A DNA stretch of 64,000 bases from Amycolatopsis rifamycinica (lineage in GTDB: Bacteria; Actinomycetota; Actinomycetes; Mycobacteriales; Pseudonocardiaceae): positions 124,001 to 188,000 of the forward strand of contig NZ_JMQI01000027.1 in assembly GCF_000695625.1 (NCBI RefSeq), written 5' to 3'. Under the pieces are notes generated by a model. That model worked only from the letters and a program-made list of their open reading frames with translations. It was not told the origin of the DNA and did no database searches. Positions 1 through 8,971 of this stretch are shown here, piece after piece. The position numbers were made by a program, and so were the translations under genes. How positions within the stretch are numbered: the first letter of the stretch is position 1; every line of letters starts with the position of its first letter.

Positions 1-170
1 CCGCCGAAGCGCGCGTAGACCGAGAGCGTCGACGCGCCGGCCGCCTCGGCCACGCCGCGGACCGTCAGGCCCGGGACACCGCGGTCCAGGAGCACCGACA
101 ACGCCGCGTCGAGGTAGCGCTCGCGGCCGCCCTGGTCGGCCGGGCGCATCGGCAAGTGCCTGGTAGCCAC
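1..170 (-). CDS. TetR-family transcriptional regulator, N-terminal fragment
   Basis: This gene runs off the left edge, so only about 56 N-terminal residues are visible. They form the typical TetR DNA-binding start: a helix (RERYLDAALSVLLDRG), then TVRGVAEAAGASTLSVYARF, which is the helix-turn-helix with the usual V-A-x-x-A-G-x-S and the Y-x-x-F end. The GTG at 170 is chosen because a GGGGG stretch lies just upstream; an in-frame ATG at 149 is an alternative. The gene is divergent from the OsmC gene across about 155 bp, so it might control it, but that is inference. The ligand-binding domain is outside the window. Confidence 0.85.
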   Translation of the reverse strand, partial: MATRHLPMRPADQGGRERYLDAALSVLLDRGVPGLTVRGVAEAAGASTLSVYARFG

Positions 171-325
171 GGCGCACCCCCTTTGCGGCAGCCGGGCGCA
201 GGCAGCGTCCCGGTGACCCACCCGCAGCAGAAGATACGATATCCGCAGCGTCTTGGGAATGCGCCGGATGTCCGGATCGGCGGCGTCCCGCCTCGTGGGC
301 GCCACCCGAGAGGACCGCGAAACGG

Positions 326-766
326 ATGGACCACCCCGAGTCCGGGACCGTCGTCGTCACCGCGAGCGGCGACGGCACCTACACGCAGCGCGTCACCACG
401 GCCGGCCACACGCTGCTCGTCGACGAACCGGTCGCGGTCGGCGGCGCCGACGCCGGCCCGAACCCGTACGAGCTGCTGCTCGCGTCGCTGGGTTCGTGCA
501 CGGCCATCACGCTGCGGATGTACGCCGACCGCAAGGGCATCCCGCTGACCAGGGCCACCGTCCGGCTGCGGCACGACCGCGTCCACGCCGAGGACTGCGC
601 GCGGTGCGAAACCGAGCGCGGCCTGCTCAGCCGGATCACCCGCGAGATCGAGCTCGAAGGCGACCTCGACGACGACCAGCGCGCCCGGCTCATGCTGATC
701 GCCGACAAGTGCCCGGTGCACCGCACCCTGTCGTCGGAGATCGTGATCGAGACGCGCGGGACCTGA
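326..766 (+). CDS. OsmC family protein
   Basis: A 146-residue cytosolic protein of the OsmC/Ohr superfamily, thiol peroxidases that reduce organic hydroperoxides. The family signature PNPYELLLASLGSCTAITL lies at about residues 48-66 and carries the first conserved Cys; a second conserved Cys is in ADKCPVHRTL near residue 131. Two extra cysteines (EDCARCETE) lie in the middle. Length and the DEP/VGG segment fit the YhfA-like OsmC branch rather than Ohr. It is divergent from the TetR fragment and convergent with a small gene. The family assignment is firm; the substrate is unknown. Confidence 0.88.
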   Translation: MDHPESGTVVVTASGDGTYTQRVTTAGHTLLVDEPVAVGGADAGPNPYELLLASLGSCTAITLRMYADRKGIPLTRATVRLRHDRVHAEDCARCETERGLLSRITREIELEGDLDDDQRARLMLIADKCPVHRTLSSEIVIETRGT

Positions 767-771
767 CGCGC

Positions 772-1020
772 TCAGGCGGCGCGGACGGTCACCGCGCCCG
801 GCCCGGCCGGGCGGACCGACGGCACCCAGATGCGTTCCAGCGCCGCGGCGCGGGCCTTGCGACGGAGTCCGGCGAAGCTGTGCTTGGCCGGGACCAGCAG
901 CGCGCTCGCCCAGGTCCGCCGGTGGCCGGCCAGCACCTCGGCCACCGGGTGATGGACGACGCAGTGCACCAGCCCCGGCGTGCCGAGCCGGTGCCTCCCG
1001 ACGTGCTTGCTGTCCGCCAT
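772..1020 (-). CDS. Small conserved-looking protein of unknown function
   Basis: An 82-residue basic protein with no signal peptide or membrane segment. The ATG at 1020 has a good ribosome site (GGAGGAACG) directly upstream, which is the main reason to call it real. It contains HVGRHRLGTPGLVHCVVHH near the N-terminus and an Ala/Arg-rich middle. It converges on the OsmC gene with a 5-bp gap. I do not recognise the family. Confidence 0.55.
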   Translation of the reverse strand: MADSKHVGRHRLGTPGLVHCVVHHPVAEVLAGHRRTWASALLVPAKHSFAGLRRKARAAALERIWVPSVRPAGPGAVTVRAA

Positions 1021-1123
1021 CGTTCCTCCGCGTGGGGCGACGCTGTCGCGCGCACCGTACGCACGGGCGCGGGGCCAGGTGGGTAAGCAACACGGCGTGT
1101 CCGGATATCGGTTGAGTCACGCG

Positions 1124-1399
1124 TCACGATCGGCTTGCGGAACCTCCGTTCGTCAGGCATGGGCCGGCACCCGACGTGGTGAACGGGACCCACGCGCTCT
1201 GCACGGCGCACAGCCGGCGCGACGCCGCGGGCCGGCACGTGACCTGCACCCGGCGGATCCCGGCCAGGCACTGCACCGGTGACGTGGCCACGCGCCCCGC
1301 CGGTGCGGGTGGCGCCGCCGCGGCTTCGGGTACCGCCACGGCGAGCCCGCCCGCGCACAGCAGGACAGTGGCCGCTTTCCTGATCTTCGTTCCTTTCAC
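1124..1399 (-). CDS. Small secreted Cys-containing protein of unknown function
   Basis: A 91-residue protein that begins with a clear Sec signal: a basic N-region (KGTKIRK), a hydrophobic core ([15 protein letters not shown]) and a likely cleavage after EAAAA. The mature part is about 65 residues and holds four cysteines (QCLAG, VTCRP, LCAVQ, PCLTN), which suggests one or two disulfides outside the cell. The GTG at 1399 is preferred over the ATG at 1423 because a GAGGGGGG stretch precedes it. The family is not recognised. Confidence 0.55.
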   Translation of the reverse strand: MKGTKIRKAATVLLCAGGLAVAVPEAAAAPPAPAGRVATSPVQCLAGIRRVQVTCRPAASRRLCAVQSAWVPFTTSGAGPCLTNGGSASRS

Positions 1400-1533
1400 C
1401 GGCCCCCCTCGGCGGTGGTTCATGCCGGGGAAGTCGGCCAGACCAGCGGCTTGTTACGACATTTTCCCACTTGTCACGCAAATGGCGTCGATTTGACCGG
1501 ACGTGCCCACCAAGGGGGCGACGACCGCGTGAC

Positions 1534-1539
1534 TAGGGT
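1534..1539 (+). promoter_or_regulatory. -10 box of coaE (leaderless)
   Basis: TAGGGT ends 7 bp before the ATG at 1547. Transcription would therefore start at or next to the start codon, giving a leaderless mRNA. No Shine-Dalgarno sequence precedes the ATG, which agrees. A convincing -35 box is not visible. Confidence 0.5.
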
Positions 1540-1546
1540 GATCGGC

Positions 1547-2731
1547 ATGTTGCGTGTGGGGTTGACGGGTGGGATCGGGGCCGGGAAGTCGACCGTGGCG
1601 AACCGGCTCGCCGAACACGGCGCGGTGCTGGTGGACTCCGACCGGATCGCCCGCGAGGTGGTCGAGCCCGGGACCGAGGGACTGGCCCGCCTGGTGGCCG
1701 AGTTCGGTCCCGGCATCCTGGCCGCGGACGGCTCGCTCGACCGGCCCGCGCTCGCCGCGAAGGCGTTCGCCGACGACGAGTCGCGGCTCCGGCTGAACGC
1801 GATCGTGCACCCCTTGGTCGGCGCCCGCACCGGCGAGCTGATGGCGGCCGCGAAGCCGGACGCGATCATCGTCCACGACATCCCGCTGCTGGTCGAGAAC
1901 GGCCTCGCGACGGCCTACCACCTGGTCGTGGTGGTCGACGCGCCGGTCGAAGTGCGGGTACGGCGGCTGGTCTCGGCGCGCGGGATGGCCGAGGAGGACG
2001 CGCGGGCGCGGATCCGGGCGCAGGCGAGCACCGAGCAGCGGCGCGCGGTCGCGGACGTCTGGCTGGACAACGGCGGCGCCGAAGACACCGTGCTCGCCGA
2101 GGTCGACGCGCTGTGGGCGGACCGGCTGGTGCCGTTCGAGGCCAACGTCCGGCTGCGCCGGCCGCGGCCGCCTGTGTCGCCGAAGATCGCCGAATACGAC
2201 CTCACCTGGCCGGCCCAGGCCGAGCGGGTCCTGGCCCGGGTCCGCGCCGCGGCGGGGGAGCTGGCCCGTCGCGCGGACCACATCGGGTCGACGGCCGTGC
2301 CCGGCCTGCCCGCCAAGGACGTCCTCGACCTGCAGCTGACGGTGGCCACGTCGGACGACGCGGACGCGCTGGGGCCGCTGCTGGCCGACGCCGGGTTCCC
2401 GCGGCTCGAAGGCGACTGGGTCGACGACGCCCTGGACGGTGCCGGCACGTGGCCCAAGCGCCTGCACGTCGGCGCCGACCCGAAGCGGCCGGTGAACCTG
2501 CACGTCCGGTCGCTGGAGACGCCGGCGTGGCGGCTCGCGCTGCTCTTCCGCGACTTCCTGCGCGCGGACCCGGACGAGCGCGACGACTACCGCGACGTGA
2601 AGCTGCGGCTCGCCGAAGCGCACGCCGCCGACGGCACGGTCGCGGCCTACGCCGACGAGAAGCAGGAGTGGGTCAACGGCGTGTTCGCCCGCGCCGAGAA
2701 GTGGGCGGCGGCCACCGGCTGGGCACCCTAG
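1547..2731 (+). CDS. coaE: Dephospho-CoA kinase fused to a GrpB/UPF0157 domain
   Basis: This enzyme phosphorylates dephospho-CoA with ATP, the last step of coenzyme A synthesis. Of 394 residues, 1-200 form the kinase: P-loop [14 protein letters not shown] at the N-terminus, [10 protein letters not shown], the substrate loop NAIVHP and [10 protein letters not shown]. Residues from about 205 form a GrpB/UPF0157 nucleotidyltransferase-like domain, with [19 protein letters not shown] and a C-terminal YADEKQEW segment. The same two-domain layout is known from mycobacterial CoaE; the tail has been proposed to aid folding or activity. The ATG at 1547 places the P-loop where the family has it. The gene converges on a DUF402 gene. 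Confidence 0.95.
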   Translation: MLRVGLTGGIGAGKSTVANRLAEHGAVLVDSDRIAREVVEPGTEGLARLVAEFGPGILAADGSLDRPALAAKAFADDESRLRLNAIVHPLVGARTGELMAAAKPDAIIVHDIPLLVENGLATAYHLVVVVDAPVEVRVRRLVSARGMAEEDARARIRAQASTEQRRAVADVWLDNGGAEDTVLAEVDALWADRLVPFEANVRLRRPRPPVSPKIAEYDLTWPAQAERVLARVRAAAGELARRADHIGSTAVPGLPAKDVLDLQLTVATSDDADALGPLLADAGFPRLEGDWVDDALDGAGTWPKRLHVGADPKRPVNLHVRSLETPAWRLALLFRDFLRADPDERDDYRDVKLRLAEAHAADGTVAAYADEKQEWVNGVFARAEKWAAATGWAP

Positions 2732-2839
2732 GCCCGCGTGTCCGCGAGCTGCGGCCGGATTCCGGCCCAGCTCCGGCCGGCCGGGCAGGTGCTCGCTCGC
2801 GTTCCGGATCCCCAGCCGGTCGCCGACCTGCCCGCCGGG

Positions 2840-3358
2840 TCAGGGGTGGCGCCGCCAGGTCAGCGTGATGTCCAGGGTGGCCAGCCAGGCGGTGAGGTCG
2901 TAGCCGTGCGCGGCCAGTCCTTCCACCGCGGTGTAGGTGGTCTTCAGCGCGGACTCGGCCTCTTCGGCGGTGACCAGGCCCGCTTGGAGGGCCTCCAGGA
3001 GCTCGTCGGTGTCGATCACCCGGAGCGAAAGCTTGTCCTTGAGCACGATGTCGACGTAGAGGTCGGTGGCGACCCAGCGCGGGCCGTCGCGGTGCACGCG
3101 GACGACGTCGAGGTAGAAGTCCTGGTCGCGCTCGTGGCCGGGGGAGAACCAGAAGTCGGTGAAGCGCAGGCCCAGTCCGGGCACCAGCCACGACTCGAGG
3201 TAGTGGAACTGGGCGCGGCCCGGCGTCGGGCGGGCGAGGTACAGGCCGAACGGCTCCTCGCGGAATTCTTCGACCTCCCGCACGATGCCCTTCGGGTCGA
3301 TGTTCGCGCGCGCGGCGGGGTCGAAGACCTCGACCTTCGGGGGGTGCAGTGCGGCCAT
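2840..3358 (-). CDS. DUF402 family protein
   Basis: A cytosolic protein of about 172 residues with the DUF402 fold. Visible motifs are the N-terminal VEVFDPAARANIDPKG, the aromatic core HYLESWLVPGLGLRFTDFWF, and the acidic pair DFYLDVVRV then DLYVDIVLKDKLSLRVIDTDEL, typical of the metal-dependent nucleoside diphosphatase/FomD-like group. The gene sits between coaE and uvrB, as in mycobacteria (Rv1632c position), which supports vertical inheritance. The ATG at 3358 has an AGG 9 bases upstream; ATGs at 3367 and 3397 are possible. The biochemical role here is unproven. Confidence 0.85.
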   Translation of the reverse strand: MAALHPPKVEVFDPAARANIDPKGIVREVEEFREEPFGLYLARPTPGRAQFHYLESWLVPGLGLRFTDFWFSPGHERDQDFYLDVVRVHRDGPRWVATDLYVDIVLKDKLSLRVIDTDELLEALQAGLVTAEEAESALKTTYTAVEGLAAHGYDLTAWLATLDITLTWRRHP

Positions 3359-3457
3359 GCGGGTCATCCTGCCGGGCCGGTCACGAAACGCGTACATCCG
3401 CCCCGGGCATCACGCGTTCGGGCTAAGGTGCGCCGACGGATCGAGGGGGAACCGGGG

Positions 3458-4891
3458 ATGTTCGGGATCATCAGGCCCTGCCGGCACCGGCTGGCCGAAC
3501 GTCTGCACGCCGACTGGCTGGCGCACCTGTGCGGGCTCTGCCTCACGCTGCGTGACGAACACGGCCAGTTCGCGCGTGTGGTGACCAACTACGACGGACT
3601 GATCATTTCGGTGCTGGCCGAAGCCCAGACGCCGCGCGCGGACGGACGCCGCGCGGCGGGCCCGTGCCCGCTGCGCGGCATGCGGACGGCATCGGTGGCC
3701 CGCGGCGAAGGCGCCCAGCTGGCGGCGGCGGTGTCGCTGGTGCTGGCCGCGGCCAAGGTCGGCGACCACGTCGAGGACGGCGACGGCGCCTTCGGCAGGC
3801 GCCCGGTCGCGGCGGCCGCACGGCGGGTCGCGGCCCGCTGGACCACGCAGGGCGGCCGGACGGGCGGCCGGGTCGGGTTCGACACGACGGTGCTGACGGA
3901 GGCGGTCGAGGGACAGGCCGCGCTGGAGTCATCGGTGCGCCCGGGTGATTCCCCGCTCCTGGCCACGGAACCCGCGGAGAGGGCCACGGCGATGGCGTTC
4001 GCCCGGACGGCGGAGCTGGCGGGCAAGCCGGCCAACGCGGCCCCGCTGGCCGAGGCGGGCCGCCTGTTCGGCCGGGTGGCCCACCTGCTGGACGCGGTGG
4101 AGGACTACGCGGCCGACGCGGCGGCGGGGGCGTGGAACCCGTTGCTGGCCACGGGAACGGGAGTGGCGGAGGCCCGCCGGCTGTGCGACGACGCGGTGCT
4201 GGGGGTGGAGCTGGCGTTGCGCGAAGCGGAGTTCGCCGAGCCGGCGCTGGTGCACGCGTTGCTGGTGCACGAGCTGCGCCAAGCGGTGCGGCGCGCCTTC
4301 GGCCACGGCTTCTCCCACGGCCATGACCACGACCACGGTGGGCAGCAGCCGCCGCCCGGGTGGATCGGGCCGGGGCCCACTCCGCAGCAGTATCCGCACC
4401 AGCAGCCGCCGGGCTGGATCGGGCGCGGGCCGGCGCCGCAGCAGCATCCGCACCAGGTTCCGCCCGGCTGGAACAGCTCCCCGCAGCCGCACGGGTTCCC
4501 GCCGCCGGGGCCGGTCCCGCCGCCGGGCGCTCCCGGCGGGCGTGGCCCCGGCGGACCGAACGGCCCCGGCGGCCGCGGTCCAGGAGGTCCCGGCGGCCCG
4601 GGTGGCCCCGGCGGCCCCAAAGATCCCCAGGACCCCGGCAACCCCGGCAAAGGCGGCAAGTCCGGTCCGTACGACGGCAAGGGCGGCGGCCTCTGGTACC
4701 CGAAGTTCGCCGTGCCCCCGAAGAAGCGCAACGCCTTCCTCGGCTGCGCCCTCATCCCCTACATGTGCTGCACCTGCCAGTTCTGCTGCCGCGATCCCTA
4801 TCCTGGTCCCTGCAGCGGAAAACCCCACGACGCATGGGGCTGCGACTGCGACTGCTGCGCCTGTTGTGCCTGCTGCGACTGCAGTTGCTGA
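3458..4891 (+). CDS. DUF5685 family protein with collagen-like and Cys-rich tail
   Basis: A 477-residue protein. Residues 1-290 match the actinobacterial DUF5685 family: MFGIIRPCRHRL, LCGLCLTLRDEHG, TNYDGLIISVLAEAQ, FDTTVLTEAVEGQ and FGRVAHLLDAVEDYA, with paired Cys and His that could bind metal. The C-terminal 190 residues are unusual. They contain HGHDHDH, about two and a half PPGWIGxGPxPQQxPHQ repeats, a run of G-P-x/G-G-P collagen-like triplets, then a globular PKFAVPPKKRNAFLGCALIPYM segment and a final stretch with about 18 cysteines, ending CDCDCCACCACCDCSC. A SD (GAGGGGGA) precedes the ATG, and a TAAGGT -10 box lies at 3424-3429. It is likely co-transcribed with the next gene. Function is unknown. 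Confidence 0.85.
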   Translation: MFGIIRPCRHRLAERLHADWLAHLCGLCLTLRDEHGQFARVVTNYDGLIISVLAEAQTPRADGRRAAGPCPLRGMRTASVARGEGAQLAAAVSLVLAAAKVGDHVEDGDGAFGRRPVAAAARRVAARWTTQGGRTGGRVGFDTTVLTEAVEGQAALESSVRPGDSPLLATEPAERATAMAFARTAELAGKPANAAPLAEAGRLFGRVAHLLDAVEDYAADAAAGAWNPLLATGTGVAEARRLCDDAVLGVELALREAEFAEPALVHALLVHELRQAVRRAFGHGFSHGHDHDHGGQQPPPGWIGPGPTPQQYPHQQPPGWIGRGPAPQQHPHQVPPGWNSSPQPHGFPPPGPVPPPGAPGGRGPGGPNGPGGRGPGGPGGPGGPGGPKDPQDPGNPGKGGKSGPYDGKGGGLWYPKFAVPPKKRNAFLGCALIPYMCCTCQFCCRDPYPGPCSGKPHDAWGCDCDCCACCACCDCSC

Positions 4892-4900
4892 GGAGGCACC

Positions 4901-5512
4901 GTGACCGACCCGATGGCCGACCTCCACGACCGAGGCCGCGAGAACTTCGAAGGACTCGTCGAAGGCGGGAAGGCCCGGCTCGACGCGCTCTTCGCCACCG
5001 TCCCGGCGCTGGGGGAGCTGGCCGTCGGCACCGTCTACGGCCACCTGCACGAACGCCCCGCCCTCGACCCCCGCACCCGCGAAGCCGCCACGCTCGCCGC
5101 CATCGTCGCCGCCGGCATGGTGGGGCCGCCGCTGAGCGTCCACCTCCGCACCGGTCTCGCCGCCGGGCTGTCGCCTGCGGAGGTCTGCGAAGTCGTCGTC
5201 CAGACCGCCGCGTTCGCCGGCTTCCCGCGTGCCGTTTCCGCCGCCGACCAGCTGAACCGCCTCTTCGAAGGCCACGGCCTGCCGATCCCGCCTCCCCCTT
5301 CGCCGCGGGAAGCCGTCCTCGCGCACCTCGCGGCGCCGGACGGCGAGGTCGCCGAGGTGCTGGCGGAGTTCCCGCGCACCGAGGTCCAGGCGACGGGCTC
5401 CGACCGGGTGCTGGTCTCGTGCTTCGGCGACGACACCGTCCCCGGCGCCGTCCTGCACTGCGCCGTCGACGGCGGCGATGTCACCTCGGTCACGGTGTTC
5501 CGCCCCCGCTGA
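4901..5512 (+). CDS. Carboxymuconolactone decarboxylase family protein
   Basis: A 203-residue protein with an AhpD/CMD-like helical domain in residues 25-130: [49 protein letters not shown] and an N-terminal [14 protein letters not shown]. The CxxC redox pair of AhpD is absent (the helix reads [10 protein letters not shown]), so peroxidase activity is unlikely and the gamma-CMD side of the family fits better. Residues 140-203 form an extra alpha/beta tail resembling a SnoaL-like half domain. The GTG start follows AGGAGG that overlaps the stop region of the DUF5685 gene, so the two are translationally linked. Confidence 0.85.
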   Translation: MTDPMADLHDRGRENFEGLVEGGKARLDALFATVPALGELAVGTVYGHLHERPALDPRTREAATLAAIVAAGMVGPPLSVHLRTGLAAGLSPAEVCEVVVQTAAFAGFPRAVSAADQLNRLFEGHGLPIPPPPSPREAVLAHLAAPDGEVAEVLAEFPRTEVQATGSDRVLVSCFGDDTVPGAVLHCAVDGGDVTSVTVFRPR

Positions 5513-5545
5513 CCAGGGCCGACGGAAATTGTCGGTGGGTCGGCC

Positions 5546-5551
5546 TACTCT
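5546..5551 (+). promoter_or_regulatory. -10 box of uvrB (leaderless)
   Basis: TACTCT ends 8 bp before the GTG at 5559, and no SD sequence precedes that GTG. This suggests a leaderless uvrB transcript. I found no convincing SOS (LexA) box here. Confidence 0.4.
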
Positions 5552-5558
5552 GGTCCAC

Positions 5559-7715
5559 GTGGCTTTCGCAACCGAACACCCCGTCCTCGCCCAGTCCGAC
5601 TTCCGGCCCGTCTCGGAGATCCCTCGGACCGGCGGCCGGTTCGAGGTGGTCAGTGACTACCAGCCCGCCGGTGACCAGCCGGCGGCCATCGACGAGCTCG
5701 AACGCCGGGTCAAGGCGGGCGAGAAGCATGTCGTGCTCCTCGGCGCCACCGGTACCGGCAAGTCGGCGACCACGGCGTGGCTGATCGAGCGCGTCCAGCG
5801 GCCGACGCTGGTGATGGCGCCCAACAAGACCCTGGCCGCGCAGCTGGCGAACGAGCTGCGTGAGCTGTTCCCGCACAACGCGGTGGAGTACTTCGTCAGC
5901 TACTACGACTACTACCAGCCCGAGGCGTACATCGCGCAGACGGACACCTACATCGAGAAGGACTCGTCGATCAACGACGACGTCGAGCGGCTGCGGCACT
6001 CGGCGACGATGAACCTGCTGTCGCGCCGGGACGTCATCGTGGTCGCCAGCGTCTCCTGCATCTACGGCCTCGGCACGCCGCAGTCGTACCTCGACCGGTC
6101 GTCCAAGCTCGCGGTCGGCATGCAGCTCGACCGGGACGTGTTCCTGCGCGCGCTGGTCGACGTCCAGTACACGCGCAACGACATCGCCTTCGCGCGCGGC
6201 ACGTTCCGCGCCCGCGGCGACACGGTGGAGATCATCCCGGCGTACGAGGAGCTCGCGATCCGCGTCGAGTTCTTCGGCGACGAGGTCGAGAAGCTGTACT
6301 ACCTGCACCCGCTGACCGGGGACATCGTCAAGGAGGTCGACGAGGTCCGGATCTTCCCGGCGACGCACTACGTCGCCGGCCCGGAGCGGATGGAAAAGGC
6401 GATCCGGGGGATCGAGAAGGAGCTCGAGGAGCGGCTCGCCGAGCTGGAACGGCAGGGCAAGCTCCTGGAGGCGCAGCGGCTGCGGATGCGCACGGCCTAC
6501 GACATCGAGATGATGCGCCAGGTCGGCTTCTGCTCCGGCATCGAGAACTACTCGCGGCACATCGACGGCCGCGGACCGGGCACGGCGCCGGCGACGCTGA
6601 TCGACTACTTCCCGGAAGACTTCCTGCTGGTGATCGACGAGTCGCACCAGACCGTCCCGCAGATCGGCGGCATGTACGAAGGCGACATGTCGCGGAAGCG
6701 GAACCTGGTCGAGTACGGCTTCCGGCTGCCGAGCGCGGTGGACAACCGGCCGCTGACCTGGGAGGAGTTCACCGACCGGATCGGCCAGACCGTCTACCTC
6801 TCGGCGACCCCGGGGCCGTACGAGATGGGCCAGGCGGGCGGCGAGTTCGTCGAGCAGGTCATCCGGCCGACCGGCCTGGTCGACCCGAAGGTCGTGGTGA
6901 AGCCGACCGAGGGCCAGATCGACGACCTGGTGCACGAGATCCGCGAGCGGGCGGACAAGGACGAGCGCGTCCTGGTCACGACGCTGACGAAGAAGATGGC
7001 CGAGGACCTCACGGACTACCTGCTGGAGCTGGGCATCCGGGTGCGCTACCTGCACTCGGAGGTCGACACGCTGCGCCGGGTGGAGCTGCTGCGGCAGCTG
7101 CGGGCGGGCGACTTCGACGTACTCGTCGGCATCAACCTGCTGCGCGAGGGCCTCGACCTGCCGGAGGTCTCGCTGGTGGCGATCCTCGACGCGGACAAGG
7201 AGGGCTTCCTGCGGAGCGGGACGTCGCTGATCCAGACGATCGGCCGCGCGGCGCGAAACGTGTCGGGCGAGGTCCACATGTACGCGGACAAGATCACCGA
7301 TTCGATGCAGCACGCGATCGACGAGACGGACCGCCGCCGCGAGAAGCAGGTCGCCTACAACAAGGAGCGGGGCGTCGACCCGCAGCCGCTGCGGAAGAAG
7401 ATCGCGGACATCCTCGACCGGGTGTACAGCGAGGCGGAGGACACCGAGCAGGTCTCGGTGGGTGGCTCGGGCCGCAACTCGTCGCGCGGCAAGAAGCCCG
7501 AGCAGGGCGACCGGGTGCGCAGCTCGGGGATGCTGGTGGACAAGAACGTTTCGGCGATGCCGCGCGCCCAGCTGGCGGACCTGATCCAGCAGATGACCGA
7601 CCAAATGATGCAGGCGGCCCGCGACCTGCAGTTCGAGCTGGCGGCTCGGCTCCGGGACGAGATCTCGGACCTGAAGAAGGAGCTGAGAGGAATGGACGCG
7701 GCCGGGATCAAGTAG
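5559..7715 (+). CDS. uvrB: Excinuclease ABC subunit B
   Basis: UvrB is the damage-verifying helicase-like subunit of nucleotide excision repair; it takes DNA from UvrA and recruits UvrC. The 718-residue protein has all family parts: [14 protein letters not shown], Walker [15 protein letters not shown], the beta-hairpin region [25 protein letters not shown]-type IDESHQT, helicase motifs VYLSATPG and [32 protein letters not shown], and the C-terminal UVR coiled coil ([28 protein letters not shown]). The GTG at 5559 gives the standard N-terminus for the family. Its partner uvrA lies at 45434 in this window. Confidence 0.97.
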   Translation: MAFATEHPVLAQSDFRPVSEIPRTGGRFEVVSDYQPAGDQPAAIDELERRVKAGEKHVVLLGATGTGKSATTAWLIERVQRPTLVMAPNKTLAAQLANELRELFPHNAVEYFVSYYDYYQPEAYIAQTDTYIEKDSSINDDVERLRHSATMNLLSRRDVIVVASVSCIYGLGTPQSYLDRSSKLAVGMQLDRDVFLRALVDVQYTRNDIAFARGTFRARGDTVEIIPAYEELAIRVEFFGDEVEKLYYLHPLTGDIVKEVDEVRIFPATHYVAGPERMEKAIRGIEKELEERLAELERQGKLLEAQRLRMRTAYDIEMMRQVGFCSGIENYSRHIDGRGPGTAPATLIDYFPEDFLLVIDESHQTVPQIGGMYEGDMSRKRNLVEYGFRLPSAVDNRPLTWEEFTDRIGQTVYLSATPGPYEMGQAGGEFVEQVIRPTGLVDPKVVVKPTEGQIDDLVHEIRERADKDERVLVTTLTKKMAEDLTDYLLELGIRVRYLHSEVDTLRRVELLRQLRAGDFDVLVGINLLREGLDLPEVSLVAILDADKEGFLRSGTSLIQTIGRAARNVSGEVHMYADKITDSMQHAIDETDRRREKQVAYNKERGVDPQPLRKKIADILDRVYSEAEDTEQVSVGGSGRNSSRGKKPEQGDRVRSSGMLVDKNVSAMPRAQLADLIQQMTDQMMQAARDLQFELAARLRDEISDLKKELRGMDAAGIK

Positions 7716-7726
7716 CGATCGGCCCG

Positions 7727-7905
7727 CCGGGCTGGGGCGGGCTGGGCCGGGGCCCCGGGGCTGGGGCGAGCTGGGCTGGAACGGGCTGGGCCCGGCCCCC
7801 GAGGCTGGGGCGAGCTGGGCTGAGGCTGGCTGGGGCGGGCCGGTCTGGAACAGACAGGGCCAGGGTCTCGGGGCTGGGCTGGCCGGGGGGCCCCGGGCTG
7901 GGCCG
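7727..7905. repeat. G-rich low-complexity tract after uvrB
   Basis: The plus strand is an irregular iteration of GGGCTGGGGCGGGCTGG-like words, with many runs of 3-6 G. It starts 12 bp after the uvrB stop. The tract contains several possible G-quadruplex motifs on the plus strand. No credible gene lies here. Confidence 0.7.
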
Positions 7906-8037
7906 TGTCGGCCCAGCGCCGAGAAGGGCAGCCACCGCCGGGCCGACCCCCACCGAGGACGCCACCCAGGACGAGACCGGCAGCCACACCCCGCCCTGCA
8001 TCCCGATCCGAAGCCCCAACACGGCCGGTGGCACCGG

Positions 8038-8063
8038 GTCAAGGCACGCTTTCCCGCCTTGAC
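8038..8063. terminator. Hairpin between G-rich tract and tandem repeats
   Basis: GTCAAGGC (8038-8045) and GCCTTGAC (8056-8063) form a perfect 8-bp stem around a 10-nt loop that contains TTTCCC. It could end uvrB transcription, although there is no T-run. Confidence 0.4.
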
Positions 8064-8522
8064 GCGGTGCCGCCGGCCGTAGTCACAATCGGGGCATCGG
8101 GATGAAGGGTCTCCCGAAGCCGGTGCGTATGCCATCAGCCGCTCAGGTTCGCCGATGCGGTGCCGCCGGCCGTAGTCACAATCGGGGCATCGGGATGAAG
8201 GGTCTCCCGAAGCCGGTGCGTATGCCATCAGCCGCTCAGGTTCGCCGATGCGGTGCCGCCGGCCGTAGTCACAATCGGCGCTTCGGGATGAAGGGCCTCC
8301 CCGAAGCCGGTGCGTATGCCATCAGCCGCCCAGGTTCGCCGATGCGGTGCCGCCGGCCGTAGTCACAATCGGGGCATCGGGATGAAGGGCCTCCCCGAAG
8401 CCGGTGCGTATGCCATCAGCCGCCCAGGCTCGCCGACGCGGTGCCACCAGCCGTAGTCACAATCGGCGCTTCGGGATGAAGGGCCCCCAAAGCCGATGCG
8501 CATGCCATCAGCGCAGCCAGGT
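8064..8522. repeat. 93/94-bp tandem repeat, about five copies
   Basis: The marker GTGCCGCCGGCCGTAGTC (last copy slightly changed) recurs at 8067, 8160, 8253, 8347 and 8441, so the period is 93, 93, 94 and 94 bp. Copies 1 and 2 are nearly identical and later ones diverge. The extra C in copies 3 and 4 lies in CTCCCCGAAG. Copies 3-5 contain GCTTCGGG, and copies 3-4 pair it with CCCGAAGC as an 8-bp stem; copies 1-2 have GCATCGGG with one mismatch. The array stops exactly at the stop codon of the VOC gene. Because 93 is 31 codons, both strands read open through copies 1-2, but no start or ribosome site supports a gene. Confidence 0.85.
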
Positions 8523-8912
8523 TCACTCCGGCGCAGGCGCGTTCTCATCCGCCTCCAGCATCCCGAACACATTCCCCTCAGTGTCCTTGCAATACGCCAG
8601 CCACCCCACTCCCGGCACCGGGTTCTTCGGCAGAGCCAGCGTCCCGCCCGCCCGGTTGACCGCGCCCAGCGCCTCGTCCAGGTTCGCCACGTCGATCGTG
8701 TTGACGAAGCCGTGGACCGGAGCCGAGGCCTCCGGTGCGGGGCCCTGCCGAGGCAACAGACCGCCGTCTATTCCGTCGCCTTCTCCGGTCGTGATCATCC
8801 AATACGGGACGTCGCCCCAGCGCTCCAACTTCCAGCCGAACACCGCCGTGTAGAAGGCCACCGCGCGTTCGGGGTCGCCCGCGTGGATCTCGAAGTGGAC
8901 GGGACGAGGCAT
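8523..8912 (-). CDS. VOC family (glyoxalase/bleomycin-resistance-like) protein
   Basis: A 129-residue cytosolic protein with the two-module vicinal oxygen chelate fold. MPRPVHFEIHAGDPERAVAFYTAVFGWKLERWG is the first beta-alpha-beta module, with the metal-type His in HFEIHA; VHGFVNTIDVANLDEALGAV and VGWLAYCKDTEGNVFGMLE make the second, with Glu at the end as metal ligand. The ATG at 8912 has GAGGAGG upstream. This branch (PF00903-like, COG3324) is widespread in actinomycetes and mostly uncharacterised. The 93-bp repeat array abuts its stop codon. Confidence 0.88.
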   Translation of the reverse strand: MPRPVHFEIHAGDPERAVAFYTAVFGWKLERWGDVPYWMITTGEGDGIDGGLLPRQGPAPEASAPVHGFVNTIDVANLDEALGAVNRAGGTLALPKNPVPGVGWLAYCKDTEGNVFGMLEADENAPAPE

Positions 8913-8971
8913 GCGTGCCTCCTCAGGCCGGGCCGTCAGGTGTCGTGAGAGTACGCCCGGCCTGAGAAAAG

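Noticed and set aside
5500..5558. SOS (LexA) box upstream of uvrB, and likewise upstream of uvrA at 45346-45433
   Set aside because: No TCGAAC-N4-GTTCGA-like palindrome was found in either region, so DNA-damage control was not claimed.
5490..8228. A 912-codon open frame antisense to uvrB
   Set aside because: The product is Arg/Val/Leu/Asp-rich with no domain, mirrors the codon bias of uvrB, and runs into the repeats. It is a shadow of a real gene, like other very long frames at 10800-13334, 12848-15727 and 45305-48133.
8102..8362. A repeat-encoded protein (MKGLPKPVRMPSAAQ... type) on the plus strand or a CPDC-containing one on the minus strand
   Set aside because: Both are open only because the unit is 31 codons long; there is no ribosome site and the frame breaks where a copy gains one base.
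8064..8522. CRISPR array
   Set aside because: The 93-bp units are contiguous with no unique spacers, the unit is too long and no cas genes are near.
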